Below, in pieces: positions 33,490 through 45,154 of a stretch of 64,000 nt of DNA. A program made the translations under genes and the position numbers. Position 1 is the stretch's first letter. Every line of letters begins with the position of its first letter. This DNA is from Yamagishiella unicocca (Eukaryota > Chlorophyta > Chlorophyceae > Chlamydomonadales > Volvocaceae), in contig BDSL01000010.1 of NCBI GenBank assembly GCA_003116995.1, positions 1,054,001-1,118,000 on the forward strand. Direction: 5' to 3'. Under the pieces are notes generated by a model. The model was given only the letters and a program-made list of their open reading frames with translations. It was not told the DNA's origin and did not search any database.

Positions 33490-34545
33490 AGCATGCAGGG
33501 ATGCAGCGCCACCGGAAATGCCAGCATAGTAGTAATGCCAGCATTATACTATGCAATTCGTCGCCTATGGTTGGGGGGAGCTTCCCTGGGCCGCCAGCGC
33601 CGGCCCTGTGTCCCCTCGCCTGCACCACTTCTGGAATTGCCCCCTTGCTCGTGCAATGCGAACATATGTTCGGTATGCCTGCCGGGGGGCGTCGCTCAGG
33701 TCTGCTGGTCTTACTTGCTGTGGTCCCCCCGCTTGGGTTAGGCCCGGCTTGCCTCTCTTAAGTCCAGGACATGGCCCCCCTTCTTGCTAGGGTAAACCGG
33801 GCTTGAGGTCACCTAAACACTTCATTTGTTGCGTCGTGAGGTATCTTAGGTCCCCAGCCTGTATCGCGAGGCGGCGTACCAGTGTAGCGCATTCGCGCGG
33901 TTTTCTCAGCTGGCGCTGTCTCGCATGGTCCCCCGTCTGCTACCATACTTTTACAGCCAACCCAATTTGGTACCATGCACATGCTGCTATTCGTCTTGCG
34001 TTGTAGGGCACTGTGAGTTGCGCTCGTGAGGCCCACCTGCTATAAAAACGCCCGTTAGAGGGATCCTTTGAAGCTTTGATATTCATCTGCCAGGTGGCAA
34101 TCCTGTCCGTTCGCAGCTGCTATTTCCCGGTCCATTTGCGATCTTTTTGCGCGCAGCTTCCCAGCCCCCGCTGTAAACTTTGCGTACTGGGGACTTTTAT
34201 TGCGCTCCCGGCCGAGTGGAAATGCGGCGCGTTTCAGCTGTTTCTCCGGCCACTACTTTTCGGCATCGGCGGTAGAATATACGGGCTCGGTGCTTGTATT
34301 GTACGGCCCCGACCCATGGTACATACGGTCTCGGCATTTTTAAGCAGGGATTGGCATGACGAGCATCCTCCGCGCGGCTTCCCGACGCTCGCTTGTAATT
34401 TTGCCTTGTAGGGGTGTCCGTTGTGCAATCGGCCATGTGGTTCGGCGTTCCGTGTGTGCAATTCATTTGGCCAAAATACGAACAGTTTATTCGGCATCGG
34501 CGGTAGTTTCATACAGTCTCGTCTGGGGCAAATCTCGCTACAATG
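33490..34545 (+). mobile_element. Decayed L1-like relic plus host repeat H copy 2
   Basis: One frame reads RLHHFWNCPLARAM at about 33,620, the conserved C-terminal knuckle of the L1-type ORF2, followed by repeat H (33,715-34,545) as its likely 3' UTR. Upstream RT sequence is absent. Confidence 0.6.
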
Positions 34546-36089
34546 GTCTGCTCTGGGGCAACCCCCTCCTGGTCGATGCCACCGGCCGGGGCCTGGAGAC
34601 CGACTTCCCCGACCTCGCCCAGCTGCGTGGGCTTGATACGGTGGGTGTCGCCGTCCAGTGCTACAATGCCCTGGGCCGGGTCCGGACGGCCCTCGCTGTC
34701 GCCGCTGCCGGGGGGCCCCCAGCCATACGATGTACCGAGTACCTGCGACTCGACGTCCTCCGCGACGTCCTCCGCCTCTCCCCCGCCCACCCCGTCCCGG
34801 CCTCCATGCGGGATGGGGCCACGGGCCTGGCCCGCGTCGACGCCCTCGTTGGCCGCCTTCCCGCCACCTGGGCCATCGCGGCCCTCCTCGTTCTGGCGGC
34901 CCCGGGGGGTGCGGCTGCCGCCCCCCCCGCTGCGGACGCCTGGGGCCGCCTGGCCCGCTGTGTCGGCTGGCGGGTGGGCCCCGCGGCCATTCCCCTTGTC
35001 TCCCTCACCGTCAAGTCGGCTACCATCCTGCAGCTCGGCCCAGCCTTCGCTGCTCTGGCGGCTAAGCATACGGCCTTCCTTCAGGAGGCCTGGGAGGCTC
35101 CCCTTCCCCCGGCAGCCCTGGCCTCCACCCTCCGAGAATTTCAGGCCACTCTGGTGCGCCTCTGGCGTCTTCGCTGGGACAACACGCACAAGGAGCCCCT
35201 CTGGCGGCTCGCCATGAACGGGTTCCATGGCTTCCCCATGCACGCGGCCCTCCTGGCGCGGGGGTCGCCCACGACCCCCTGCCCGTGCGGAGCGTCCATG
35301 GCCACGGGCCGCCGGCGCCACCACTTCTGGGAGTGTGTGGTGGCCTTGTCATTGCGTGACGAGCTTGTGGAGGCGATGGGGGGCGCGGTTGTCCTGCTCC
35401 CGCAGCATTTGTGGCTGGGTCGGCCCCCGGTGGGGGTGCACCCGCTTGTTTGGGATGTGGTGTGCTTGGCGGCCGTCGCGGCGTTGGGTTTGGGGCTCCG
35501 CCTCCTGTTTCGGGTGCAGGCTGGGGCCCCCGGGGGGCGCATGCCGGTGGTGCGGGTGTGCGCCGCGGTGACGGCCGACTTCTGGGCCCGCCTCAGTGCG
35601 TTTGCCGAGCTGGGGCTGGCCCCCCGCGGGTGGGGGGCCATCCCGTCCGATCACCCCTTCCTCGCCGCCTCGCCCGCGGGGGAGGTGGTCTTCCCGGGCC
35701 GCCCGGGTGCCGAGGAATGACCCGACGGCTGACTCGGGTGCGTTTTTTCTGGGCCTTAGGCCCCCGCTCTGCTGTCTTTTGTGGGTGCTTTTGGGTTCTG
35801 GGGCTTGGGGCCCCCGTTTTGCCGGAACGCGTTCCTCGCGTCTCGCTGCTGGCTTGGTGCAGGTGGTTCGTGTTGTCTGGACGCGCTTGTTCTCCTCCCC
35901 GTGCTTTGAGTTGTGTGTGCTGCCTTCTCCGTGTCCTCGTGTTTGGCTGCCTTCGGCTTTTGCCCCCTCCCGGCCGGTGAGGGCGGGCTCTTTTGCCCAG
36001 TGACCCGTGTCGTGGTCTGGCCCATCGGGCCCGCCTGGTTGCGCTTCCGCGCTTGAGCCGTTCTGGCTCCCTTGTAATACTCGCATTCT
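34545..36089 (+). mobile_element. LINE (L1-like), 5'-truncated, with ORF2 C-terminus and full 3' UTR
   Basis: A clean open frame from about 34,545 to the stop at 35,720 encodes the region downstream of the RT core: Ala/Leu-rich helices, WRLRWDNTHKEPLWRLAMNG, then the knuckle CPCGASMATGRRRHHFWEC, then HPLVWDVVCLAAVAALGLG. The 3' UTR 35,724-36,089 ends cttgtaatactcgcatt. This is the longest copy of the family here and shows what the short tails are. Endonuclease and RT motifs are lost to 5' truncation. The apparent start at 34,356 lies in repeat H and is not the element's own. Confidence 0.82.
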
Positions 36090-36093
36090 GCTT

Positions 36094-36341
36094 AAAAACT
36101 TCTTAGACCCGACCAACAGCCACGTGGTTACCCAACGGCGTTTTTTCGCTTCTGCAGCCTCACATGCGTCGGCGGTGTGCGTGGTGAAGCAGCAGGCTGC
36201 AAAACCCTCTGAGGGTGCTCATGCATGTCCTGAAACCATCGCTCGGCGGCCAAAGCCGCAGCAGTAGTTCAGCACAGTTGTCATTAATGGCTCCAGCCAA
36301 CCGTGGTGCAGCTGTCATTTTTTTCCAGGCATTACACAGTG
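36094..36341. repeat. ~240-bp dispersed repeat, second copy
   Basis: Matches 24,064-24,300. Immediately follows the LINE 3' terminus. Confidence 0.85.
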
Positions 36342-36761
36342 GAGCTTTCTGAAGTGCCGGTACTTGCATAGGGCCCGCAATAAAGGGGAACCTCCAAGGC
36401 CGAGCGACCGTACATGGATAAGGCCCGCTTAGGGAGCCGGGTTGTTGTGACGGAAGGCAGTAGAATGGACCCTGCCTTCATCACTAGGATTCGCATGAGT
36501 TAAGTGTATCTTCAGCCTCAGTCCGTGGCAATGTCGACTGGCAGCCTCAGCTATCCTCGCGAACGCCGTCTTCGCGACCATCTCGACCTTCGCCCTCTCG
36601 GCTCTCGTCCTCGCCACTCGGCCTTACGTGCGAGCCGTTTTCAGGGTGAGTCGCTGGGGTGGTGCGTCTGTCGCCTGGCCGGGGTCCGTTGCGGATAGCT
36701 TGCGGATGGCTTGCGGCCGCGCGCGCCAGCGCTCGCGCGGTATTAGTTTGGGCGGTAGGAT

Positions 36762-37440
36762 CAGTGTATTAGACCCAGGGTGGAGATGGCAGCTCGAAGA
36801 CGTATGGCCAGCTGGGTTGCTCGTAGCTGGGAAATGCATTACAGGGCCCGGCGGACGGGGTCGGGGGGCGTTCGTCAGGATGATGCCTGCCTGAATAAGT
36901 CGTTCAGTGTATTAGACCCAGGGTGGAGCTGGCAGCTCGAAGACGTATGGCCAGCTGGGTTGCTCGTAGCTGGGAAATGCATTACAGGGCCCGGCGGACG
37001 GGGTCGGGGGGCGTTCGTCAGGATGATGCCTGCCTGAATAAGTCGTTCTAAACTCGGCATTGTGAGCCTTCCCGCAAGGGAATCGAGAGCGCAGGGACCA
37101 GGTGGGGTCGCTAGCAGTCAGGAGTCGGATCACCCGACAACAGGAGAAGCTCTGGGCGGGGTAGGCACCATGGAGCATTTCGGGTGTTAGCAGCGGTGGC
37201 AGTTAAGGACGTATGACCAGCAGGGTCGCTCGGAACTGGGAAATGCGAACGTGCATAACAGGGTCCGGCGGAAGGGGTCGCGGTGCGTCCGTCAGGACGA
37301 AGCCTGCCTGAATGAGCCGTTCTGAACTCGGTAGTGGGAGCGTGCCGTAAGGGAATCGAGGGCGCAGGGCCTTGTTGGAGTTGCTAGCAGTCATGAGTCG
37401 GATCACCCGACAACGGGAGAACTCTGGGCGGGGTTAGGCA
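36762..37440. repeat. 143-bp tandem pair plus ~290-bp diverged repeat
   Basis: cagtgtattagacccagggt starts at 36,762 and 36,905 with a nearly identical 143-bp unit. The block 37,048-37,180 and its neighbour 37,195-37,440 are a more diverged version (gcctgcctgaat, gagccgttctgaactcgg, gggaatcgagggcgcaggg). Confidence 0.8.
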
Positions 37441-37794
37441 CCATGGGGCATTTCGGGCTGCGTGGCCGGATTTGTTGCACCGGGCTGGGCTAGCGGGGAC
37501 AGTGTCGGGCAGCGGCCATCGAGCACCCCGACCGTCGGAGTTTTAGAGTCCCGGTTCATACGCTTGGCAAGTGTGGGACGGGACCGTGTGGGAGGACGAG
37601 ATAGTAGCGGGTAACCGGAGTGGGTAGACGGCGGGTTACTGTTACACCAGCTCGAGCAGGCCACGTCACCTGTAAGTTCAGTTTGTTAGGGTAGAGGCTT
37701 GGGGCATAGGCCTGGCGGGTGTCATCCCATCGCAAGTACCGTGAGGCATTCTGAATCGGAACTCGACTTCCACATCTCGTTGGGCCGGGCATGC

Positions 37795-38200
37795 ATCACG
37801 GGTAGCCCTGTGGGCCGCTGTGTCTTTGCTTGTAGTCCGGCGGGCGTTCTTTGCGCGTAGGTCGGTGGGCTGCGTTTGGCTCGTGGCCGGTGGGCAGAGT
37901 GCTTGTGCCTTGCTCGTATCCCGATGCGCTGTGCCTTGCTCGTATCCCAATGCGCTGGGCCTTGCTCGTAGCCCGGTGGGCTGTGCCTTCTTTGTCACCC
38001 GGTGAACAGTGCGTTTCCAGTAGATCGGCGGGCAGGGTGTTCCTTGTAGCCCAGTGGGCGGTGCGTTCCTTTTAGCCCGGGGCAGTGCGCTCATTCGCAT
38101 AGGGAGAATGCGTTTCTGGTAGCCCGGGGGGCCGTGTGTTCCTTGTAGCCCGGGGGGCCGTGCGTTTCTTGTAGCCCAGGGAGCAGTGCGTCACCTGTGG
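37795..38200. repeat. Degenerate cggtgggc minisatellite, left block
   Basis: Irregular units of the type ttgctcgtagcccggtgggctgtgcc, about 25-30 bp and strongly diverged. Related by the core agcccggtgggc to the arrays at 13.2, 38.8 and 40.0 kb. Confidence 0.7.
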
Positions 38201-38750
38201 TGAAGTGCGCTAGCAGAGTGTGCGCTGAGATGTTGGTGCGAGTCGGATGGGCCGGGGCGGGCCTATGAACTGGGGGACACCGGCGGCAGCTCAGTTAGCG
38301 CCATGCATTACGATCGACATCAGCTCATCCCGCGACCTTCGGCGCCGAGGTTTGCAAGACCTTCATCCTCCGACCTGGCCACGGCTCCGTCGCGCCACCT
38401 TGGTCTACCCCTTTTGTGGTGAGTGCTCGGGTTGGACCTGCGGCTTCTGGGCGATGGTGATGGCGGCCGCACGCGGCGATCGGCGCTGGGGGGGCCGGGG
38501 TACGGGGCTGAGCCGGTTGCGGGGGTCCGAGTTCCGGTCGTGTCCTACAGGGGCTGCGACGGCTGGGCGGGGCGCGGGCGGGGCACGCAAACGCACACGG
38601 CCAGACTCAGGCGGAGATAGCCGAATCGGGGCATGGAGTTGTCGCGATAGGACCGAACGGACTTGGGTTGGACGCCGATCCCTCTCTAGGGAAAGGAATG
38701 GGGTGGCGACTAGGTGCGAGCGTCTGGCAACGGAGAGTCGGGACCTACAA

Positions 38751-39860
38751 CCGCCCCGTGGGCCGTGTGTGCCGGTCTCCGCCCGGTGGGCCGTGGTTCC
38801 CAGTCTCCGCCCGGTGGGCCGTGTGTGCCAGTCTCCGCCCGGTGGGCCGTGGTTCCCAGTCGCCGCCCGGTGGGCCGTGGTTCCCAGTCTCCGCCCGGAG
38901 GGCCGTGGTTCCCAGTCTCCGCCCGGTGGGCCGTGGTTCCCAGTCTCCGCCCGGTGGGCCGTGGTTCCCAGTCTCCGCCCGGTGGGCCGTGGTTCCCAGC
39001 CTCCGCCCGGTGGGCCGTGGTTCCCAGCCTCCGCCCGGTGGGCCGTGGTTCCCAGTCGCCGCCCGGTGGGTCGTGGTTCCCAGCCTCCGCCCGGTGGGCC
39101 GTGGTTCCCAGTCGCCGCCCGGGGGGCCGTGGTCCCCAGTCGCCGCCCGGTGGGCCGTGGTTCCCAGTCGCCGCCCGGGGGCCATGGTTCCCAGTCGCCG
39201 CCCGGTGGGCCGTGGTTCCCAGTCGCCGCCCGGTGGGCCGTGGTTCCCAGTCGCCGCCCGGTGGGCCGTGGTTCCCAGTCGCCGCCCGCTGGGCCGTGGT
39301 TCCCAGTCGCCGCCCGGTGGGCCGTGGTTCCCAGTCGCCGCCCGGTGGGCCGTGGTTCCCAGTCGCCGCCCGCTGGGCCGTGGTTCCCCATCGCCGCCCG
39401 GTGGGCCGTGGTTTCCAGTCGCCGCCCGGTGGGCCGTGGTTCCCAGTCGCCGCCCGCTGGGCCGTGGTTCCCCATCGCCGCCCGGTGGGCCGTGGTTTCC
39501 AGTCGCCGCCCGGTGGGCCGTGGTTCCCAGTCGCCGCTCGGTGGGCCGTGGTTCCCAGTCGCCGCCCGGTGGGCCGTGGTTCTCAGTCGCCGCCCGGGGG
39601 GCCGTGGTTTCCAGTCGCCGCCCGGTGGGCCGTGGTTCCCAGTCGCCGCCCGGTGGGCCGTGGTTCTCAGTCTCCGCCCGGGGGGCCGTGGTTCCCAGTC
39701 TCCGCCCGGTGGGCCGTGGTTCCCAGTCGCCGCCCGGTGGGCCGTGGTTCCCTGTCGCCGTCCGCTGGGCCATGGTTCCCCGTCGCCGCCCGCTGGGCCA
39801 TGGTTTCCAGTCGCCGCCCGGTGGGCCGTGGTTCCCAGCCTCCGCCCAGTGGGCCTTGGT
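38751..39860. repeat. 28-bp minisatellite, about 39 copies
   Basis: Unit gtggttcccagtcgccgcccggtgggcc with internal variants (gtctccgcc, gcctccgcc, gcccgctggg, ccccatcgc). As 28 is not a multiple of three and the unit lacks stops in most frames, several phantom ORFs of 340-580 codons cross it on both strands. Non-coding. Confidence 0.93.
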
Positions 39861-39989
39861 TACGGTCTCAGCCCAGGGGGCGTTGAGTGCCGGTGTCGGG
39901 GGCGGTGCCTGCCTTGTTGCCGGGGGCAGTGCGGCCCGTGTAGCCCGGGGGGCCGTGCGTTCCTTGTGGCCCCGTGGGCAGTGTGTTTC

Positions 39990-40200
39990 TTGTAGACCGG
40001 TGGGTTGTGCCTTGATCGCAGCCCGGTGGGCGGTGCCTTGCTCGCCACCCGGTGGGTTGTGCCTTGCTCGTAGCCCGGTGGGTTGTGCCTTGATCGCAGC
40101 CCGGTGGGCTGTGCCTTGTTCGTAGCCCGGTGGGTTGTGCCTTGATCGTAGCCCGGCGGGCTGTGCCTTGATCGTAGTCCGGTGGGTTGTGCGCCGGTGG
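39990..40200. repeat. 26-bp minisatellite, about 7 copies
   Basis: Unit ccttgatcgcagcccggtgggctgtg with variants (ctcgta, gttgtg). Shares the 12-bp core agcccggtgggc with the 25- and 28-bp arrays. Confidence 0.85.
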
Positions 40201-40589
40201 TCTCCCTTGCGGGCACCGGCGGGTCGTATGGAGGACCCCGTGAGGGCGGGGCGGGGCAGACGAGCAGGAGCGAGTAGGCAAGGAGTCTGAGGTGGACTCG
40301 GAGGCGGAGTCAGACCAGCTCGGTCCGAGGGATGGATATGACAGATGGCTCACGGTGGGTGTCCGCCGAGGGAAGCGCTCGGGCGGCCCAGGGGCCCCTC
40401 CACCTGTAAACAACCCGTGCACACCAGGCCTGTCCATTAGCCCTGCCCCCCGGGGAAAGTAGGCGCACTACGGCAACCGTCTGTTGCCTCACCTGTCTGT
40501 TGCATCGTCGAGCTCGGAACGGGAGGGAGCTGGGGGCAGCCTGTATGATCAACTACTACAAGGGGCGCGGTCGCACATGTAGAATCTAA

Positions 40590-42330
40590 AGCACCCGAGA
40601 CCGACGAGGGAGCACCTGATGAGGAGTTTGAGGCCCAGCTGGAAGCCCTATGCCCGAATCCCGACCAGTTCCAGTAGGGCAGGCTGCAGAAGCACGCGCG
40701 CAACTGGGGACATTGTTGGCGCCAGCGGGCAACGGGAAGAGTGCTGACCCGGGCGAAGGTGGGCTCAGGATGGTTTGCGAAGACGTGCAACTAGATTTAA
40801 GGGGTATGTGGCCCAGGGCATGAGTCGGCCCCGCATGAGTGAGACGAGACCCAGAGTGTCCGACAGATGTCAGCGTGGTGCAGCCACAAGGAGACACGGA
40901 CACCCTATTGCGGGGTTGTGAGCCCCATCGCATTTTCGTTACCCAGCCACTGCAGCGCCGAGGAGTGCGGGGTTGGTGACCGCAGAAGTCGACAAAGATG
41001 GGCCATGAGGCAATCCAGGAGTAGGTGGTGCGAGCCACCGGTTGTGGTCAACGGTTTGAGGGTGCTTGGGATACTGTCAGCCGGCGATACTGGATTCGAG
41101 TTGCACTAGCGTTCAAATGATGGGGAAGCATTCCTTTGGCCCACCTGCCCTTCAGCATCGCTCTGATGTAACGCTTATACACGGGCCTGAATTTTGAAGT
41201 GTGCGCCCGCCCCAAGTGCACGGGGTGAGATTGACGTATCTGATGGACTGCGTGTGGCGGGGTAGCCAGCTCACAGGGGCGGGCGGAGTCTCTGGGCCAC
41301 ATCTGTGCCCTGCTTCTCAGCACCTTAAGGGTTCCACTTAGCTTCAAGAAGGGCCGGCTGATCCCAACCCCGGGGCTGCGGTCCCTGGGGCACCTGGTGG
41401 ACGAGGCCTAACAAGTTCAGGAAAGGTCGCAAGAGAAGTTGGAGGGGTTCGCAGCACTATTTATTAGTTGAGGTGGAAGGCGGCGGCGGTGGGAATGCAT
41501 CACATGGTGCGGGGGTTAGGCAAGACCATGTCAAGGCGCCGAGGTGGTGGCGACCGCACCACTGCCCAGTCGTTTGGTGGGGCTAGTGCTGTGCGGCAGG
41601 GGTCCTGGGACGAGGCGGTCCAGGGTACAAGCCAGTGCCTGGTGGAGGCCCAGGTGTTCCTTGATGCGTTCTGGACGGAGAACCCCAGTGGGGCAGGCCA
41701 GGATGCATGCTGGTGAGCTCAGTCGCTCAGGTCGGGAGCCAGGTACTACAATGCTCGCAGGACAGGGGCTGGCACGGTGGGCCCCACCGCTGATCCTGCA
41801 GCACCGATGGGGCAGCCTCGACCGTTGTTGTACATCTCCCCCCGTTCGCACTAGTGGGGCAGGTCGCAGGTGGTATGTAAGGTGGCGGAGGAGCGGTCCG
41901 ACTGCACCTGTGTAGTCCCAGTGGTGGACAGTGCTGTTAGGTCCAAGGCCCATCCGTGACGAGTGGCTCCAACCGCACCGATTGGATGTGTGAGTGCCCG
42001 GACTGGCCGCGGGTACGATGCAGGCACGGGAGCGGCAGTTTCACATGGCGGCTTGAGTGGGGCCAGGGTGAGACGGCGGGTGGGGGTGGCGGACCTGGTC
42101 AGGGGCTAGGCATGGCCGTGTGCGGTCGGGAGGTAGCGGCCGGGGGGAACCTTGACCTGTCGGGGGTGCGTGTCAAGGAGGCTTGCACTGATTAGCGACG
42201 GGGAAGAGCCGCTGGCGCGGGGTAGTATGGGGGCGCAGAGAGACAGGTGCTGTTACAGGATTGGGAGATGTCCCGTCGGCACCTCATGCGACCGCGCGGA
42301 TTCGCGCCACACTAATTCAGACTGGTACGA
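40590..42330 (+). pseudogene. Remains of the DIRS-like RT/RNase H of element B
   Basis: Collinear with element A from its gag end (GAGGAGTTTGAGGCCCAGCT and ATGCCCGAATCCCGACCAG, compare 18,680-18,720) through ccggttgtggtcaacggttt (compare 19,098), cttcaagaagggccggctga (compare 19,557) and the same 3' terminus. Multiple indels and stops; large pieces, including the LIDD region, are not recognisable. Clearly an old copy. Confidence 0.75.
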
Positions 42331-43449
42331 CGGACGAGCGTTGGGAGCTTCAGGAATGCTCCATACATACGTAACCGTTTCTACGCGTTTCTACTGCTGA
42401 GCTACGCACGGGCCACACCGGCCGCAGCTTCTACTTACGGCTTCATGGATAAAACGATGTTGTGCTGATTTTGAAAGCAATGGACGTCGACGCGAACACT
42501 GGCGAGGGATTTCGCATCAGCATGTATGATGATGTATGGTGAAGAGTCTGAAGAGAGGATCCACTGCCGACAACCCTATAACGATTAGCATAGACGTCGA
42601 TATATGATGCGTCCATGTTTGTTGGGAGACAGCGGCTTTATTTTGAGTCGTGCTACAAGCAACCTGGTCGGTTGCCGCGCTTTCCAGGTCGCCGGAGTTG
42701 CCAGACATTGGTATTGGTGCAAAAATACTATATTTTATGGATTTTCGTCGATAATTGATCCTCGGCCGGCTGTAAATGGGGGTTGGCGAGCTGAGCCAGA
42801 GGTAGGGAGGGATTACCCTGCCCGTGGGTCAGCCGCACTACTGTATGCATGACGGTGGCGACTGTATGTAACTGGGGGGTTGGCGAGCTGAGGGAGGGAT
42901 TACCCTGCTGCGTCAGCCAGGGTAACACTGGGCCAAACTGTTAAATATATAGGGACTGCTGTCTTACTTGGATAATAGAATGCGAGAGTTACAAGGGAGG
43001 TTCGTTGGATAGTAGGCCTCGCGTCTGTACGGCGTATCTCCATCCATCCGCCGACGGATGGATATAAGCTGTGAGGACTGCCTGGCTAATAAGTTAATCT
43101 GCTGCGCGTCTGTAACGATTGGCTGGCACACAGTTATCTAAGAGTGTCCCTCAGCGCGCCATCCCAGACGGAGCGTATCCACGCAGCCTTACTTCCAGCG
43201 ATCTTCCAACGAACAGCGTGCTCCGTACGCCTTCAAAGTGTCTAAAGCCAGCTAGCACACCTGCCTACGCTGCGCAGTGACTACTTCATTCTTCCACACT
43301 CCCTGCGAAGTAGTACGTAATAAGTAAGGTAGGTTTATGTGGTGCCAGGTAGAACGCCTCGATCGACTAAGAATAATGCCATTGCCGTGCGTCGTTGCTA
43401 ACCTCCAACAATTTGTCGCTATCAACGCACAGGTGTTACAATCACATAC

Positions 43450-44488
43450 ATGGCAGCAATGGCTTCAGTCAAGTCGCAACTGCTGCCTCTAGCGCTTTCC
43501 CTGCTGGCGATCCTGTCTTGCGCCGTCTTTGGATGTTGCCGCGCCTCTCCGGTGGTTCAGCGGCAGCAGGCGCAGCCGAGACCCAATAACACGGGCTGCA
43601 CTATGGATGCGCTGCGACTTCTTATTCCATCGGGCGGCGACACCATCATCCGCTCCAACATTACCAACCCTTTCAACAGAAGGCAGTGCCAATCGCAACT
43701 GTCTACTAACGGCGGCGGCTCTCCTGGACCCGCATGTGTCGTCATACAGTGCAGAAACTTTGCTGCCTGCAAAGACACAAAGCGGGTACGTACGTGCGTA
43801 TGCACGTAGATATATAGGCGCGCGGTGTGTGGATAGGGCGCGCGGTTAGTTGTATGTGCGGCGCGAACGTACGGCCGCCTGCAGCAGCCTTATTGGTTGC
43901 TTGCACGCTTCCACTCTCTTCTCTTTACTGCCGTGATGATGAATACTGTACCGGTATTCGCTCGTTCCGTACTAAACTTCCGTGCGTATAATTAATTGAT
44001 GATGATCCTCACGCACTTGAACATACATCAAATTAATTGGCCCCCTCTACATATTGAGTTGATGATGCGGCCCCGGACGACGCGCCCGCTGCTGTTATAT
44101 GTACTCGTGTTCGCAGTGCACTACCCAAGTCTGCTGCAACAACGGCGTGTGGGCATTGCCACGCGGCGGCCTGCCCATGTGCACGTACCCGTCCCCACCG
44201 CCCTCGCCGCTGCCACCGTCGCCGCCGTCTGCCACTCCGTCTCCCTGCGGTAGCTGCGCTGAAGTTCAGCGGGTATGGATGCAGCAGTATTATTGGGCGT
44301 TTAACACACAGTTGTTTATCGAGTGCAACAACCCCGAGTGCCCTGATACGCCGGCTGAGCCGATGTGTTGGGGTGGTGTTACCGTCGACTGCGGCTGGGG
44401 CTACAATTATTTCTGGTTTGAAACCTACGACTATTACACCGGGGAATCGATGGCCCCGCAGCCTTGTCGCTACGCATGTGGGTACTAG
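43450..44488 (+). CDS. Small Cys-rich secreted protein with Pro/Ser linker, paralog 2
   Basis: Two exons, 43,450-43,785 and 44,117-44,488, same phase 0 junction and length (235 residues) as paralog 1. Differences are few (T/A after the start Met, VWALPRGG versus VWELPRGG, NTQLFIEC versus NTQWFGEC, PSATPSP versus PSAPPSP), and all Cys are kept. Signal peptide, Cys-rich domain, PSPPPSPLPPSPPS linker, aromatic C-terminal domain ending RYACGY. Likely secreted matrix protein of unknown binding function. Both copies look intact, so the duplication is recent and both may be expressed. Confidence 0.82.
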
Positions 44489-45154
44489 ATAGCGCTAGCT
44501 AGGTAGACAGCTAGCTAGGGTGGTGACGCGACTGATGAAAGGGCTCCGCTAGCTAGATAGCTGTCTAACTACATTTACATGTGCGTATATATCCAACACT
44601 CCTTTTGCGTGTTTTACTTCTTGATGCATGTGTGCGAATCCGTCGGCGGGCCCGTGTGCGCATTCGCTGCTGGCTGTTTCGTTCTGGGATCAAGCTTGCT
44701 TATGTATTAAGAAGCGATTATTATTGCAACGATGCAATGTAGAACCATCCACACTGTAACGGGCCGTGCGCATTCAGGCCTGCTCCCACCCTAACGAATG
44801 TAGCGAGCTTGCGTGACTGCCATGCTCTTCCACCTATCTACCGCACCCAACGGTAGTGCATGGAGCGAGGGAAGGCAGGCCCAGCAGACGACAACTAACG
44901 GCGGGATTGATACACGGGCAGTCAGTACTACGGTCGTTAACCGGGGTATCCGTTGGGTACCCGTTTACCCAACCACTAGGTTGGGTTACCCTTGCACTCG
45001 GTAACCGATACGACCGTTTACCGACCCGCTAATGACGGTTGACCGACCCACCAGATAACCGACACCCTCGGTCAGCCAAAACGACCCCTAACCGACACGT
45101 TTATGGCATAGGGCTTGTACGTACTCGCTCAACCGCGATCGATCCCCTCCCGTT

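Larger units (their letters stand above)
36390..42350 (+). mobile_element. Decayed DIRS-like element (element B)
   Basis: Parallel in plan to element A: GC-rich leader ending at a donor-like ttttcaggGTGAGT (36,650), tandem repeats, related minisatellites, then RT/RNase H remains from about 40,590 and the same 3' end phrase (ccgcgcggattcgcgccac, 42,293). The coding part is riddled with stops and frameshifts. Boundaries are approximate. Confidence 0.5.

Noticed and set aside
34356..34545. First ~60 codons of the 454-codon ORF as the LINE protein's N-terminus
   Set aside because: This part lies in repeat H, also present at 32.27-32.46 kb without the LINE. The element starts at about 34,545 and is truncated.
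38247..40125. ORFs of 340-580 codons on both strands (WFPVAARWAVVPSRRP-type repeats)
   Set aside because: Artefacts of the 28-bp minisatellite; the same protein repeat appears in several frames and on both strands.
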